From positions 558,001 to 622,000 of the forward strand of contig NZ_CP095078.1 of assembly GCF_022919075.1 (NCBI RefSeq): a stretch of DNA of 64,000 nucleotides, given 5' to 3'. Shown here in pieces: positions 34,201-41,700 of this stretch. This DNA comes from Nocardioides sp. W7. GTDB lineage: Bacteria > Actinomycetota > Actinomycetes > Propionibacteriales > Nocardioidaceae. The translations under genes and the position numbers were made by a program. Below the pieces are notes generated by a model. The model was not told the origin of the DNA, ran no database searches, and was given only the letters and a program-made list of their open reading frames with translations. Within the stretch, counting starts at the first letter, position 1; every line of letters begins with the position of its first letter.

Positions 34201-35222
34201 AGCCGACGGCGAAGGCCGAGCCTGCCCCGACGGCCCAGGCCGCGCCGGCATCCGAGGCCGCCCCGGCCCCGGCGCCCGCGAAGCCGGCCGTCGACCTGAG
34301 CTCGGGCGGTTCGCTGTTCGACATCGCCGCGCCCGAGCCGACCGCCGAGTCCGCGCCGACCGAGCCTCCGGCGGAACCGTCTCCGGAGCCCGCACCGGAG
34401 ACGGCGCCTGAGACGGCGCCTGAGCCGGAGAAGTCCGCCGTAGAGCCCGAGCCCGAGCCGGAAGCGGCACCGGCTGCTCCGACCGGGGCGACGGCATCGG
34501 CCACTGCCTCGGCACCCGCCACGGACGTCGACCTCGACAGCCTCGGCTCGCTCTTCGACCTCGAGGCGCCCGAGCCGGTCAGCGTCGCTGTCGCCGCCCC
34601 GGCAGCGACCGTGGCCGAGGTCGAGGTCGAGGTCGAGCCGGAGACCCCGGCGACCCCGGTGCCGGCCGAGCCCGCCGCCGAGGTCGAGCCCGACGCCGAG
34701 GTCGAGGTCACCGCCGAGCCCGAGCCCACTCCGGAGCCCGAGGCGAAGGCCGAGCCGGCACCAGCTGCGGCGACCTCCACGGCGGTCACCCCGGCCACGG
34801 ACGTCGACTTCGACAGCCTCGGCTCGCTCTTCGACATCGAGGCGCCCGAGCCCGTCGCCGCCCCGGCCCCGGCTGCTCCGAAGGCTGAGCCCGCTCCGGC
34901 GTCCGAGGCCGCGCCGCAGGCCGAGCCCGAGCCGGAGCCCGAGACCGAGACCGAGACCGAAGCCGAGCCGAAGCCGACTCCCGAGTCGGAGAACCCCGGC
35001 GCCGACCTGAGCGCTGCGGCCACGGCCGCGGCGAGCGAGGTGCCGGCGGCCCAGGTGCCGACTTCCGAGCCGCAGCCGGAGGCTGAGACCGAGCCGACCC
35101 CGGAGACGGAGTCCGAGCCCGAGCCGGCCGAGGTGAAGCCGCAGCCGACGGTCAGCGGCGAGGCGCACCAGCCCCGCACCGACGTCGACATCACCGAGGC
35201 GAGCTCGCTCTTCGACCTCTGA
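31296..35222 (+). CDS. etfD: EtfD-type membrane Fe-S oxidoreductase with giant motif-repeat tail
   Basis: This 1308-aa protein starts with a NarI/HdrE-like membrane domain of about five helices (1-245). A two-cluster ferredoxin domain follows (CTDCGRCQSQC from C313; CTSCGACVQQC from C413), then two HdrD CCG domains (CAHCF at 581, CCGAGG at 673). The order matches mycobacterial EtfD (Rv0338c), which passes electrons from EtfBA, reduced by acyl-CoA dehydrogenases, to the quinone pool. From about 757 to the end runs a disordered Ala/Pro/Glu tail with nine SLFD-like motifs, much longer than expected. GAGGAG precedes the ATG. A palindrome shared with fadE5 lies upstream and a 16-bp stem terminator follows. 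No etfAB is in the window. Confidence 0.93.
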   Translation: MQTFAIIVSLAITAVAVVLAVRAVRSILATVRIGGSALDRSGDPGRRTWTMVKETLGHTRMLQWHWVGIMHWFVYAGFIVLSGAVATGYFQLFNPEFALPIIGHFFLYEWVSEGLGLLSTVGIVFLIVYRQLNHPRRKGTKSRFYGSNFWQAYFVEAMALLEGSAILFIRGAEYNLGQIDSTHAEDFDSFHFPISSLVGEALFPAGVESSEHTLENIIVFIAMIKIVLAMAWLIVISKNLTMGVAWHRFTAWFNIWFKREASGRTALGAMKPLTSDGKAITLDDIDDLDEDSTLGVGSIEDFSWKGILDFTTCTDCGRCQSQCPAWNTEKPLSPKLLITALRDATYAKAPYLQADGDEAKAALLEGNDTLTKEVQRPLVGETGGRMDGLEDGEWFYMPENGAAVIDPDVLWSCTSCGACVQQCPVDIEHVDHIMDMRRYQVLVESNFPAELNGLFKGLENKGNPWNMSPNARMDWAKGLDFEVKVVGTPSDQGGIESLGEVDWLFWVGCAGAYEDRAKKTTRAVAELLDIAGVSFGVLGNGETCTGDPARRAGNEFVFQGLAQQNVETFKEYKVKKVVSTCAHCFNTLKNEYKEFGVELEVVHHTQLLNRLVREGKLTPVKDGAGAHQRKITYHDPCFIGRHNGVYTPPRELLQILPGAEVVEMERNSERSFCCGAGGARMWMEENLGERINVNRTVEAVGTGADQIAVGCPFCRVMLSDGLTAQQAKGEAREEVEILDVAQMLLSSVKGEMATKLAPGSSAATPAAAPVSPAAPEAKAAPAEKPAEKSVETKAEPEAGDETITADTVVATEDAGPAAKASGGSSLFDDASSMFDEPQAKAAPATADEEKAPAEEAQAAKPASSGGSLFDLGDSSSAPTAKAAPEAAPEAAPEAKAAPATGGGSLFDIEAEEPAAAPAAQSAPAAQTKAEPAAPKEEPAAKPAADLGSGGSLFDIQAEEPQSAPAAKAEPTAKAEPAPTAQAAPASEAAPAPAPAKPAVDLSSGGSLFDIAAPEPTAESAPTEPPAEPSPEPAPETAPETAPEPEKSAVEPEPEPEAAPAAPTGATASATASAPATDVDLDSLGSLFDLEAPEPVSVAVAAPAATVAEVEVEVEPETPATPVPAEPAAEVEPDAEVEVTAEPEPTPEPEAKAEPAPAAATSTAVTPATDVDFDSLGSLFDIEAPEPVAAPAPAAPKAEPAPASEAAPQAEPEPEPETETETEAEPKPTPESENPGADLSAAATAAASEVPAAQVPTSEPQPEAETEPTPETESEPEPAEVKPQPTVSGEAHQPRTDVDITEASSLFDL
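33765..35219 (+). repeat. Nine SLFD-type motifs in the EtfD tail
   Basis: LFD or MFD motifs start at protein residues 826, 833, 868, 905, 952, 1007, 1086, 1178 and 1305. Seven are preceded by Gly/Ser-Ser and followed by Ile or Leu, and the last is the C-terminus (SSLFDL). The intervals are 7, 35, 37, 47, 55, 79, 92 and 127, each longer than the one before. Linkers are Ala/Pro/Glu-rich with Lys, and the flanks often read SLFDIEAPEP. Confidence 0.92.
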
Positions 35223-35230
35223 GCGCCAAC

Positions 35231-35269
35231 GCGGTGGATCCGTTCAGCCTGGTTGAACGGATCCACCGC
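35231..35269. terminator. 16-bp stem hairpin after etfD
   Basis: GCGGTGGATCCGTTCA and TGAACGGATCCACCGC form a perfect 16-bp stem around GCCTGGT, 8 bp after the stop. It is the longest perfect stem in the window. Confidence 0.75.
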
Positions 35270-35284
35270 AGTTCGGGCAGCTGG

Positions 35285-35623
35285 TCAGCTCGCCCGCCCA
35301 GCCGCGCCGCCGGAGCACGAGCCCGATCTTCGCGGCTGTCTGGCAGGGCCCGCCGGGGTCGCGACGTGGCGCGACCGCGCGACCGCGACGTGGATGAGCG
35401 AGTCCTCGCGCCCGCGCCGCCCCGGCCCGCTCCAGCCACGAGAGCGGGCCGGTGTGGCGACGTACACCCCGGGGTGTACGGCAACCCAGTCACGTCGACG
35501 GAGCAGCCGGTTGACGTCGGTCACCGTCAGCCCGCCCGCCAGCGCCTGCCGGCGGGCGAGCACGCCACCCTGCTCCGTCATCAGCCGCGCCGCGTCCACC
35601 CGGACACCCTGCCGTCTCGGCAC
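35285..35623 (-). pseudogene. Decayed AbiEi-type antitoxin-domain gene
   Basis: The frame from 35623 encodes a typical AbiEi N-terminal winged helix (RLMTEQGGVLARRQALAGGLTVTDVNRLLRRRDWVAVHPGVYV). The expected continuation TGPLSWLERAGAA is present only in another frame, and EDSLIHVAVARSRHV then resumes in the first frame with much of the middle missing. About 110 codons remain of a family normally near 280-300 aa with a C-terminal nuclease-like domain. It looks like a frameshifted, internally deleted remnant. It occupies most of the 440-bp gap between etfD and the next gene. Confidence 0.65.
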
Positions 35624-35662
35624 CCGGCCCGGGGGCTCGCCACCGAGGTGGTGGATATGCGG

Positions 35663-35935
35663 CTAGCGACTACCCAGCTCGTCCTTGTCGGTGTGCTCGG
35701 GCACGAGCACCGGGCGCAGCCGGGCCCAGGTCAGGAAGGCCAGCCCGAAGACGAGCATCGCGATCCCGGCCCACAGGTTGGCGTTCGGGCCGCCGGTCTT
35801 GTCGGTCTCGGGGTCGCCGAAGATGCCCATCAGCGTCAGGATCACGCCGTACACCCCGATCAGCCCACCGATGATGTTGCGGATGTCGAGAGCGCCCGCC
35901 TGGTGCTTGCGCTCGGAGCTGCTGTTCGAAGACAT
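35663..35935 (-). CDS. Small two-TM membrane protein
   Basis: This 90-aa protein has two hydrophobic helices: IIGGLIGVYGVILTLMGIF (about 23-41) and NLWAGIAMLVFGLAFLTWARL (about 55-75). The tails are charged. GAGGAG 6 bp upstream selects ATG 35935 over an in-frame ATG at 35959. It follows the symporter gene after 23 bp in the same direction, so it is probably co-transcribed and may be a small accessory subunit, as some sodium symporters have. Confidence 0.8.
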   Translation of the reverse strand: MSSNSSSERKHQAGALDIRNIIGGLIGVYGVILTLMGIFGDPETDKTGGPNANLWAGIAMLVFGLAFLTWARLRPVLVPEHTDKDELGSR

Positions 35936-35958
35936 GCGGTCCTCCTCGGGGGACGACA

Positions 35959-37692
35959 TCAGAACACGAGGTTCAAGACGATGACCATGGCGAGCGCGAT
36001 GCCGGCGAGCGGCATCGTGCGGCGGTACCAGGGGTAGGACGCCTCGTTCTCGTCGACCAGGTCCTCACGCGGGGTCTCGGAGTAGACCAGGCCGCGCAGC
36101 TCCTCGGGCGGCTTCGGCTTGGTCATCATCGACACGATGATGCTCAGCACGATGTCGACGACGAACGCCGCACCGGCCGCGACGAAGGACGCGCCCTGGC
36201 CGGCCAGCGGGAGTACGCCGAGGCTGGCCGAGCCGAAGGCGTCCTCGCTGAGGAAGGCCACCGCGACGGCCGACAGGGTGCCGGCCGACAGGCCGACCCA
36301 GCCTGCGGTCGGAGTCATCCGCTTCCAGAACATGCCGAGGATGAAGGTGGCGAACAGCGGGGCGTTGAAGAACCCGAACAGCGTCTGGAGGTAGTCCATG
36401 ATGTTCGAGAAGTTCGAGGCCAGCTGCGCGGTGCCGATCGCGAGTACGGCGGCCGCGACGGTCGCGACCCGGCCGACCTTCAGGTAGTAGGAGTCGTCGC
36501 GGTCCTTGACGACGTACCGCTGCCAGAGGTCGTAGCTGAAGACGGTGTTGAACGCCGAGATGTTGGCGGCCATGCCGGCCATGAAGGCGGCGAGCAGCCC
36601 GGCGATCGCCACGCCCAGCAGTCCGTTGGGCAGCAGGTCGCGCATCATCAGGATCAGCGAGTCGTTGAACTGGACCGTGCCGTTGGCCCCGCCGGACACG
36701 GTCTCGCCGGCCTTGGTCGCGGCGATCTCGGTGACGAGGACCGCGGCGATCATCCCGGGCAGAATCGTGATGAACGGGACCAGGATCTTCGGGAAGGCCC
36801 CGATGATCGGGGTCTTGCGGGCCGAGGAGATCGAATCGGTCGCCATCGCGCGCTGGACCTCGACGAAGTTCGTCGTCCAGTAGCCGAAGGAGAGCACGAA
36901 GCCGAGGCCGAAGACGATGCCGACGACCGACCAGAAGTCGGACTCGAAGCCGGTCAGCGCGTTGCCCGGCCAGGAGTTGAGCTGGTCGGCCGCGGACGCC
37001 GAGCCGCCGATCCCGGCGTTCTCGGTGATCTTGTCGGTCAGGCCGTCCCAGCCTCCGACCTTGTGCAGGCCGATCAGCGTCAGCGGCAGCAGCGCGGCCA
37101 CGATCACGAAGAACTGCAGCACCTCGTTGTAGATCGCGGCCGACAGGCCACCGAGGGTGATGTAGGACAGCACGATCGCGGCGGCGAGGACGAGCGCGAG
37201 GGTGAGGTTCCAGCCCAGCAGCGCCCGGATGATCGTCCCGAGCAGGTAGAGGTTGATGCCGGCGATCAGCAGCTGGGCGACGGCGAACGAGACCGAGTTG
37301 ACCAGGTGGGCCCCGGTGCCGAACCGGCGGAACATGAACTCGGGGACCGAGCGGACCTTCGAGCCGTAGTAGAACGGCATCATCACCACGCCGAGGAAGA
37401 GCATGGCGGGGACCGCGCCGATCCAGAAGTAGTGCACGGCCGGCAGCCCGAACTCGGCGCCGTTGGCCGACATGCCCATGATCTCGACGGCACCGAGGTT
37501 GGCGGAGATGAACGCCAGGCCGGTGACCCAGGCCGGCAGCGAGCGGCCACTGAGGAAGAAGTCGACCGAGTCGGAGACCTGGCGGCGGGCGATGACCCCG
37601 ATGCCGAGGACGACGGCGAAGTACAGGCCGATGATCAGGTAGTCGACGGCATGCGCGGAGATGATCGTGTCGCTCGCGAGCGGACTCGTCAT
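35959..37692 (-). CDS. Sodium:solute symporter (SSS family)
   Basis: This 577-aa membrane protein has about 13-14 helices. Family signatures are GIGVIARRQVSDSVDFFLSGRSLPAWVTGLAFISANLGAVEIMGMSANG, SYITLGGLSAAIYNEVLQFFVIV (the SSS consensus) and LLAAFMAGMAANISAFNTVFSYDLW. It resembles the SGLT/SMVT branch that imports sugars, myo-inositol or carboxylates with Na+. ATG 37692 follows AAGGG; an upstream frame to 37803 would cross the divergent promoter region. It is followed by a small membrane protein and is divergent from an RHH protein gene. Confidence 0.92.
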   Translation of the reverse strand: MTSPLASDTIISAHAVDYLIIGLYFAVVLGIGVIARRQVSDSVDFFLSGRSLPAWVTGLAFISANLGAVEIMGMSANGAEFGLPAVHYFWIGAVPAMLFLGVVMMPFYYGSKVRSVPEFMFRRFGTGAHLVNSVSFAVAQLLIAGINLYLLGTIIRALLGWNLTLALVLAAAIVLSYITLGGLSAAIYNEVLQFFVIVAALLPLTLIGLHKVGGWDGLTDKITENAGIGGSASAADQLNSWPGNALTGFESDFWSVVGIVFGLGFVLSFGYWTTNFVEVQRAMATDSISSARKTPIIGAFPKILVPFITILPGMIAAVLVTEIAATKAGETVSGGANGTVQFNDSLILMMRDLLPNGLLGVAIAGLLAAFMAGMAANISAFNTVFSYDLWQRYVVKDRDDSYYLKVGRVATVAAAVLAIGTAQLASNFSNIMDYLQTLFGFFNAPLFATFILGMFWKRMTPTAGWVGLSAGTLSAVAVAFLSEDAFGSASLGVLPLAGQGASFVAAGAAFVVDIVLSIIVSMMTKPKPPEELRGLVYSETPREDLVDENEASYPWYRRTMPLAGIALAMVIVLNLVF

Positions 37693-37778
37693 GGCGGTGC
37701 CCTTCGTGCAACCGAACCGGTTGCGTCGTCCGAGATTGACCTTCGGATCGGGTTCCCCGCGGCCGCTGCCGACAAACC

Positions 37779-37820
37779 GTGACGTCAGGTTGACGTCGTT
37801 CACCCTTGCGTTGACGTCGT
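37779..37820. promoter_or_regulatory. Three helically phased TGACGTC repeats
   Basis: TGACGTC occurs at 37780, 37791 and 37812, that is 11 and 21 bp apart (one and two helical turns), two as TTGACGTCGT. They lie between the divergent symporter and the RHH gene. RHH proteins bind such short repeats, so autoregulation is plausible. The last repeat may also include a -35 TTGACG. Confidence 0.5.
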
Positions 37821-37841
37821 ACTGGTGTCATGGTGGTGCAC

Positions 37842-38375
37842 ATGGACATCACGCCGTACGTCGAGAGTCTGCGCCGCGACCTGCTCGCCGCCGCCGAGGG
37901 CGCGGGCGAGGAGTCCCGGCAGCTCGCCGAGCGGCTCGGCTTCGCGCTCGACCCGGCCGCCCGGCTCGCGATCATGGAGGCCGTCTCGCAGGCGGCCGCC
38001 GAGATCACCGCGGAGCTGCCGGCGGGCGCGGTCGGCGTACGCCTGAACGGGCGCGAGCTCGACTTCGTCGTCGATGCCGCCCCGGAGGCTGCCGTCGCGC
38101 CGGCCGACCGGGCGCCGGCCGAGGAGCCCGAGGACGACGGCGCGATCACCCGGATCACGCTGCGGATGCCGGAGTCGGTGAAGGCCCGGGCCGAGGAGCT
38201 GGCGGCGCGGTCCGGGCACTCGCTGAACACCTGGCTGGTCAACGTGGTGCGCCACGCGACCCGCGAGAACGCCATCAGCGTCGACATCGACCTGTCCAGC
38301 ATCCCGTTCCTCGGCGGCAGCGACGCGCCGGGAGCCTGGCGCAGCGGCGGCCGCCGGATGACCGGCTGGCAGTAG
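37842..38375 (+). CDS. HicB/Arc-like ribbon-helix-helix protein
   Basis: The 177-aa protein has an N-terminal helical part (ITPYVESLRRDLLAAAEGAGEESRQLAERLG). The RHH motif near the end is ITRITLRMPESVKARAEELAARSGHSLNTWLVNVVRHATR, with the strand followed by two helices as in Arc/HicB antitoxins. In actinobacteria such proteins often precede a DUF4097 gene, as here 24 bp later. No HicA-like toxin is present, so an antitoxin role is unlikely. ATG 37842 is preferred; ATG 37830 is also possible. Confidence 0.85.
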   Translation: MDITPYVESLRRDLLAAAEGAGEESRQLAERLGFALDPAARLAIMEAVSQAAAEITAELPAGAVGVRLNGRELDFVVDAAPEAAVAPADRAPAEEPEDDGAITRITLRMPESVKARAEELAARSGHSLNTWLVNVVRHATRENAISVDIDLSSIPFLGGSDAPGAWRSGGRRMTGWQ

Positions 38376-38398
38376 CCCCCACCCGACCAGGAGACCCC

Positions 38399-39223
38399 AT
38401 GAGCGAGCACACCTTCGAGACCCCCGGACCCGTCGAGCTCTTCGTCGAGGTCGGCAAGGGCACGGTCCACGTCCGGGCCACCGAGACCGCGACCGTCGAG
38501 GTGCAGATCCAGGGCCGCGACGCCGAGCAGGTCCGCGTCGAGCAGCACGGCCGCCGAGTCACCGTGGTCGCCCCGCGTCAGCGCAACAACCTGTTCGGCA
38601 GCGACGCAGGGCTCCAGGTCGACGTCACCGTGCCCGAGGACAGCGACGTCGCCATCCGCACCGGCTCCGCCGACGTCGTCGTCGAGGGCCGGGTCGGCGA
38701 CGGCCGGCTCCGGAGCGGTTCGGGCGACGTGCGGATCGAGTCGCTGGGGGGCCCCGGCGTGGTCGAGACCGGGTCCGGCGACGTACGCGTCGGCGCCGCG
38801 CTCGGCGACCTGCGCGTCAAGAGCGGTTCGGGCACGGTCGAGCTCGGCCGCACCTCGGCCACCGTCGCGGTCTCCACCGGCTCGGGCGACGTCGTCATCG
38901 GGAGCGCCGACGGACCCACCGCGGTGAAGACCGGCTCCGGCGACCTGGTCGTGCGCGAGACCCGCACCGACGTGACGCTCTCCACCGGCAGCGGGGACCT
39001 CGCGGTCGCCACCGCCCACCGCGGCCGGATCACCGTCAAGGGCGCGTCCGGTGACGTGCTGGTCGGCGTCCCGGCCGGCGTCCCCGTCTGGACCGACATC
39101 ACCACGGTCTCCGGCGAGATCCGCTCGGCCCTGGCCGGCGCCGGCCGGCCCGCCGAGGGCCAGGACCACCTGGAGCTCCGCGCGAAGACCGTCAGCGGCG
39201 ACGTCGTCCTGGTCCGGGCCTGA
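38399..39223 (+). CDS. DUF4097 beta-solenoid protein
   Basis: This 274-aa protein consists of repeated short strands with the turn motif SGSGDV/TGSGDV at about seven places between residues 95 and 220, about 20 residues apart. This is the right-handed beta-helix signature of DUF4097/DUF4098 (adhesin-like) proteins. No signal peptide is seen, so it may be cytosolic. The RHH gene just upstream suggests the two act together. Function unknown. Confidence 0.88.
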   Translation: MSEHTFETPGPVELFVEVGKGTVHVRATETATVEVQIQGRDAEQVRVEQHGRRVTVVAPRQRNNLFGSDAGLQVDVTVPEDSDVAIRTGSADVVVEGRVGDGRLRSGSGDVRIESLGGPGVVETGSGDVRVGAALGDLRVKSGSGTVELGRTSATVAVSTGSGDVVIGSADGPTAVKTGSGDLVVRETRTDVTLSTGSGDLAVATAHRGRITVKGASGDVLVGVPAGVPVWTDITTVSGEIRSALAGAGRPAEGQDHLELRAKTVSGDVVLVRA

Positions 39224-39253
39224 GCCCTTCGGTCCTCCGGGACCAGCAGCGGA

Positions 39254-40210
39254 TCAGGACTTCATGGCGACGCCCTCGCGCCAGTAGCCCATGAACGCCA
39301 CCTGGCGCCGGTCGACGTCGAGGCCCTTCACGAGCGCGCGCCGCAGCGCGGTGACGACCTTCGACTCGCCCGCGATCCAGGCGTAGAGGTCGTCGAGGTC
39401 GTGGCCGACGTGCGTGATCGTGGCGTCGACCTGCTCGCCCGAGGAGGAGTACGACGGCGTCTCCCACAGGTCGGGGTCGATCTCGTCGTCGGTCACCTCG
39501 AGCGGCTTCAGCGGCGCGCCGAGATGCTGGAGGACGGCGGCGTGCAGGGCCTCGCCCCGGGGAGCGCCCGCACGCGGCAGCCAGGTGATCTCGACGCCGG
39601 TCGGGTGCTGGAGGGTCTGTACGTCGGCCGCGAGCGGCACCTCGAGGTACGCCGCGCCTCGGGCGTGGCTCGGGAGCGCGGCCAGGATCGCGGCCACCGC
39701 GGGGAGGGCGGTCTCGTCGCCGACGAGCAGCAGGCGGCCCGCCGTACCGGGGACGAACTCGATGCCGCCGAAGGCCGCGCCCTTGCGGGGCGCCAGCGTG
39801 ACGATGCGGTCGCCGACCTGGGCCCGTGCCGCCCAGGTGGACCCGGGGCCGGCCTCGCCGTGCCCGTCGACGCCGTGCAGCACGAAGTCGACGACGAGGC
39901 GGGTGTCGGCACCGGAGCCGAGGACGTCGCGCACGGTGTAGGTGCGCATGTGGCCGCGCTCCTCGGCGGGTCGCTCGAACCAGGTGGCCATCCAGTCCTG
40001 GTCGACCCCGACGAGCGAGGGCAGCGGCTGGTCGCCGTGCGGGAAGACGAGCTTGATCCGCTGGTCGTACAGCGGGCCGTCGACCCCGAACTCCGCCAGG
40101 GCGGGCGAGCCGAGCTCGATCCGCACGAAGCTCGGCGAGAGCCGGTCGACACCGACCACCTCGACCTCTTCGAGGAGCATCGGCAGGTCCGGGGCAGCGA
40201 GCGTGGTCAT
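39254..40210 (-). CDS. Siderophore-interacting protein (FAD ferric-siderophore reductase)
   Basis: This 318-aa SIP/ViuB-like flavoprotein removes iron from imported ferric siderophores by reduction. It has the FAD-binding MRTYTVRDV (RxYT-type) motif near 88, the ACW-like GSTWAARAQVGD, LLLVGDETALPAVAAILAALP, and a C-terminal WIAGESKVVTALRRALV followed by GYWREG. GAGG 6 bp before ATG 40210 decides the start over the ATG at 40216. An iron box 13 bp upstream shows control by IdeR/DtxR. No siderophore genes are adjacent. Confidence 0.93.
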   Translation of the reverse strand: MTTLAAPDLPMLLEEVEVVGVDRLSPSFVRIELGSPALAEFGVDGPLYDQRIKLVFPHGDQPLPSLVGVDQDWMATWFERPAEERGHMRTYTVRDVLGSGADTRLVVDFVLHGVDGHGEAGPGSTWAARAQVGDRIVTLAPRKGAAFGGIEFVPGTAGRLLLVGDETALPAVAAILAALPSHARGAAYLEVPLAADVQTLQHPTGVEITWLPRAGAPRGEALHAAVLQHLGAPLKPLEVTDDEIDPDLWETPSYSSSGEQVDATITHVGHDLDDLYAWIAGESKVVTALRRALVKGLDVDRRQVAFMGYWREGVAMKS

Positions 40211-40222
40211 CTTCATCCTCGA

Positions 40223-40251
40223 TTAGGTGAGCCTAAGTAAGGCTCACCTTA
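40223..40251. promoter_or_regulatory. DtxR/IdeR iron box
   Basis: TTAGGTGAGCC and GGCTCACCTTA flank TAAGTAA in an almost perfect 29-bp inverted repeat. Each half makes an overlapping match to the iron-box consensus TTAGGTTAGSCTAACCTAA. It lies directly upstream of the siderophore-interacting protein gene. Confidence 0.85.
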
Positions 40252-40266
40252 CGGGACGGGTGCCCG

Positions 40267-40842
40267 TCAGATCGAGGTGCGGTGGAAGTTCTGGAAGGAC
40301 CGCGACGGTGTCGGGCCGCGCTGGCCCTGGTAGCGCGAGCCGTACTTCTCCGAGCCGTACGGGTGCTCGGAGGGCGAGGAGAGCCGGAAGAAGCAGAACT
40401 GACCGATCTTCATGCCGGGGTAGAGCTTGATCGGCAGCGTCGCGACGTTGGCGAGCTCCAGCGTGACGTGCCCGGAGAAGCCGGGGTCGACGAAGCCGGC
40501 GGTCGCGTGCGTCAGCAGGCCCAGCCGACCGAGTGACGACTTGCCCTCGACCCGGGCCGCGATGTCGTCGGGCAGCGTGACGACCTCGTACGTCGAGCCC
40601 AGCACGAACTCGCCCGGGTGCAGGATGAACGCCTCGTCGCCCTCGGGCTCCACCTCGCGGGTCAGGTCGGACTGGTCGGCCGCCGGGTCGATGTGGGGGT
40701 ACTTGTGGTTCTCGAAGACCCGGAAGAACCGGTCCAGCCGCACGTCGATCGACGACGGCTGCAGCATCGCGGGGTCCCAGGGTTCCAGGGCGATCCGGCC
40801 CTCGTCGAGCTGGGCGAGGATGTCGCGGTCTGACAGCAGCAC
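40267..40842 (-). CDS. dcd: dCTP deaminase (dUMP-forming type)
   Basis: This protein of about 191 aa begins [23 protein letters not shown]. It has [72 protein letters not shown] (the catalytic region) and [19 protein letters not shown]. It closely parallels the bifunctional mycobacterial Dcd, which converts dCTP directly to dUMP, the precursor of dTMP. Two GTG codons are possible; 40842 has better spacing to GGTAGG. The gene follows a lipoprotein gene after 16 bp. Confidence 0.95.
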   Translation of the reverse strand: MLLSDRDILAQLDEGRIALEPWDPAMLQPSSIDVRLDRFFRVFENHKYPHIDPAADQSDLTREVEPEGDEAFILHPGEFVLGSTYEVVTLPDDIAARVEGKSSLGRLGLLTHATAGFVDPGFSGHVTLELANVATLPIKLYPGMKIGQFCFFRLSSPSEHPYGSEKYGSRYQGQRGPTPSRSFQNFHRTSI

Positions 40843-40858
40843 GCGCACAACCTACCGG

Positions 40859-41668
40859 TCATGGGCCCGGCGCCGCCGCCGCTTCCAGCGGTACGACGAG
40901 CACCGGTACGCCGGCCACCCCGGCCAGCCGCTCCTGCAACGCGGGCCGGTCATCGATCTCGGTGTCGGGCGGCACTCCCACGACCAGCCCGGTGCCGCCC
41001 GCGCAGCCGGACGTCGCGGTCACCTCCACCCCGAGGTCGTCCGCCTCCTCGATCGCGGCCGCGGCCCGGTCCACCTGGTGCCGGGAGAGCGGCACCTCCT
41101 CGAGGATCACCCGCACCCGGTCCGCCCGCTCGCCGGCGAGCGCCTGGACCACGCCCGGGACCGGCGCTCGCCACTGCACCACCACGGCGCCGCCGGCGAC
41201 CCAGGGCACCACGTCGTAGCCGCCCTCCAGGCCGCGGACCTCGCGTCGTACCTCCCGGGCGACTGGGGCGAGCCGCTGCGCCACCACCTCGGTGACCTGG
41301 GCGAAGGGGTTCGCGTCGCCCTGCGGGTCCTGCCACGGCGCCACCACCGAGACCCCGCGCGGGACCAGCTCGGTGCGCGCCCGGGCCACGTCGCCGGAGA
41401 CGAGCGCGATCAGGCCGAGCGGGCTGCTCGCGGCGCGGCGTACGACGTACCCGTCGCCGACGTAGCCGCCCGCCCACTCCGAGATCCCGCCCTGCTCGAC
41501 CAGGTCGGCCGGCGGCTCGGAGGCGCGGGTGAAGGTGCGGTCGCAGGTGAAGAGGTCGCCGGCGGCCGGCAGGTCCACGCGTGGGGGTTCGGCCTCGTCG
41601 TCGCAGGCGGACAGTCCCGCGACCATGACCAGCACCACGGCGGCCAGGCCGCGTCGTACCCCTGTCAT
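40859..41668 (-). CDS. Lipoprotein of unknown function
   Basis: This 269-aa protein has a signal peptide RRGLAAVVLVMVAGLSAC with the lipobox LSAC (Cys at about 22), so it is anchored outside the membrane. The mature part has two Cys (LFTCDRTF and SGCAGG) that could pair. No known domain is recognised. It is divergent from the SGNH hydrolase and upstream of dcd. Confidence 0.8.
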   Translation of the reverse strand: MTGVRRGLAAVVLVMVAGLSACDDEAEPPRVDLPAAGDLFTCDRTFTRASEPPADLVEQGGISEWAGGYVGDGYVVRRAASSPLGLIALVSGDVARARTELVPRGVSVVAPWQDPQGDANPFAQVTEVVAQRLAPVAREVRREVRGLEGGYDVVPWVAGGAVVVQWRAPVPGVVQALAGERADRVRVILEEVPLSRHQVDRAAAAIEEADDLGVEVTATSGCAGGTGLVVGVPPDTEIDDRPALQERLAGVAGVPVLVVPLEAAAAPGP

Positions 41669-41700
41669 GTCCTCATGGAACCACCGATCAGAATGTCCGC

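Noticed and set aside
31245..35168. 1307-codon minus-strand frame across etfD
   Set aside because: It is Gly/Leu/Arg-repetitive because it mirrors the Ala/Pro/Glu tail; no domain is recognisable and the plus strand encodes a clear EtfD.
33765..35219. SLFD motifs as sliding-clamp or clathrin-box motifs
   Set aside because: The clamp motif needs an upstream Gln that is absent, and clathrin boxes are eukaryotic. The resemblance is only to LF-D.
37830..38375. Toxin-antitoxin call for the HicB-like RHH protein
   Set aside because: No HicA-sized toxin gene is adjacent; the neighbour is a DUF4097 beta-solenoid protein.
36065..39169. 1034-codon minus-strand frame across the symporter and DUF4097 gene
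   Set aside because: It reads the symporter out of frame and the DUF4097 gene in antisense; the composition is typical of shadows.
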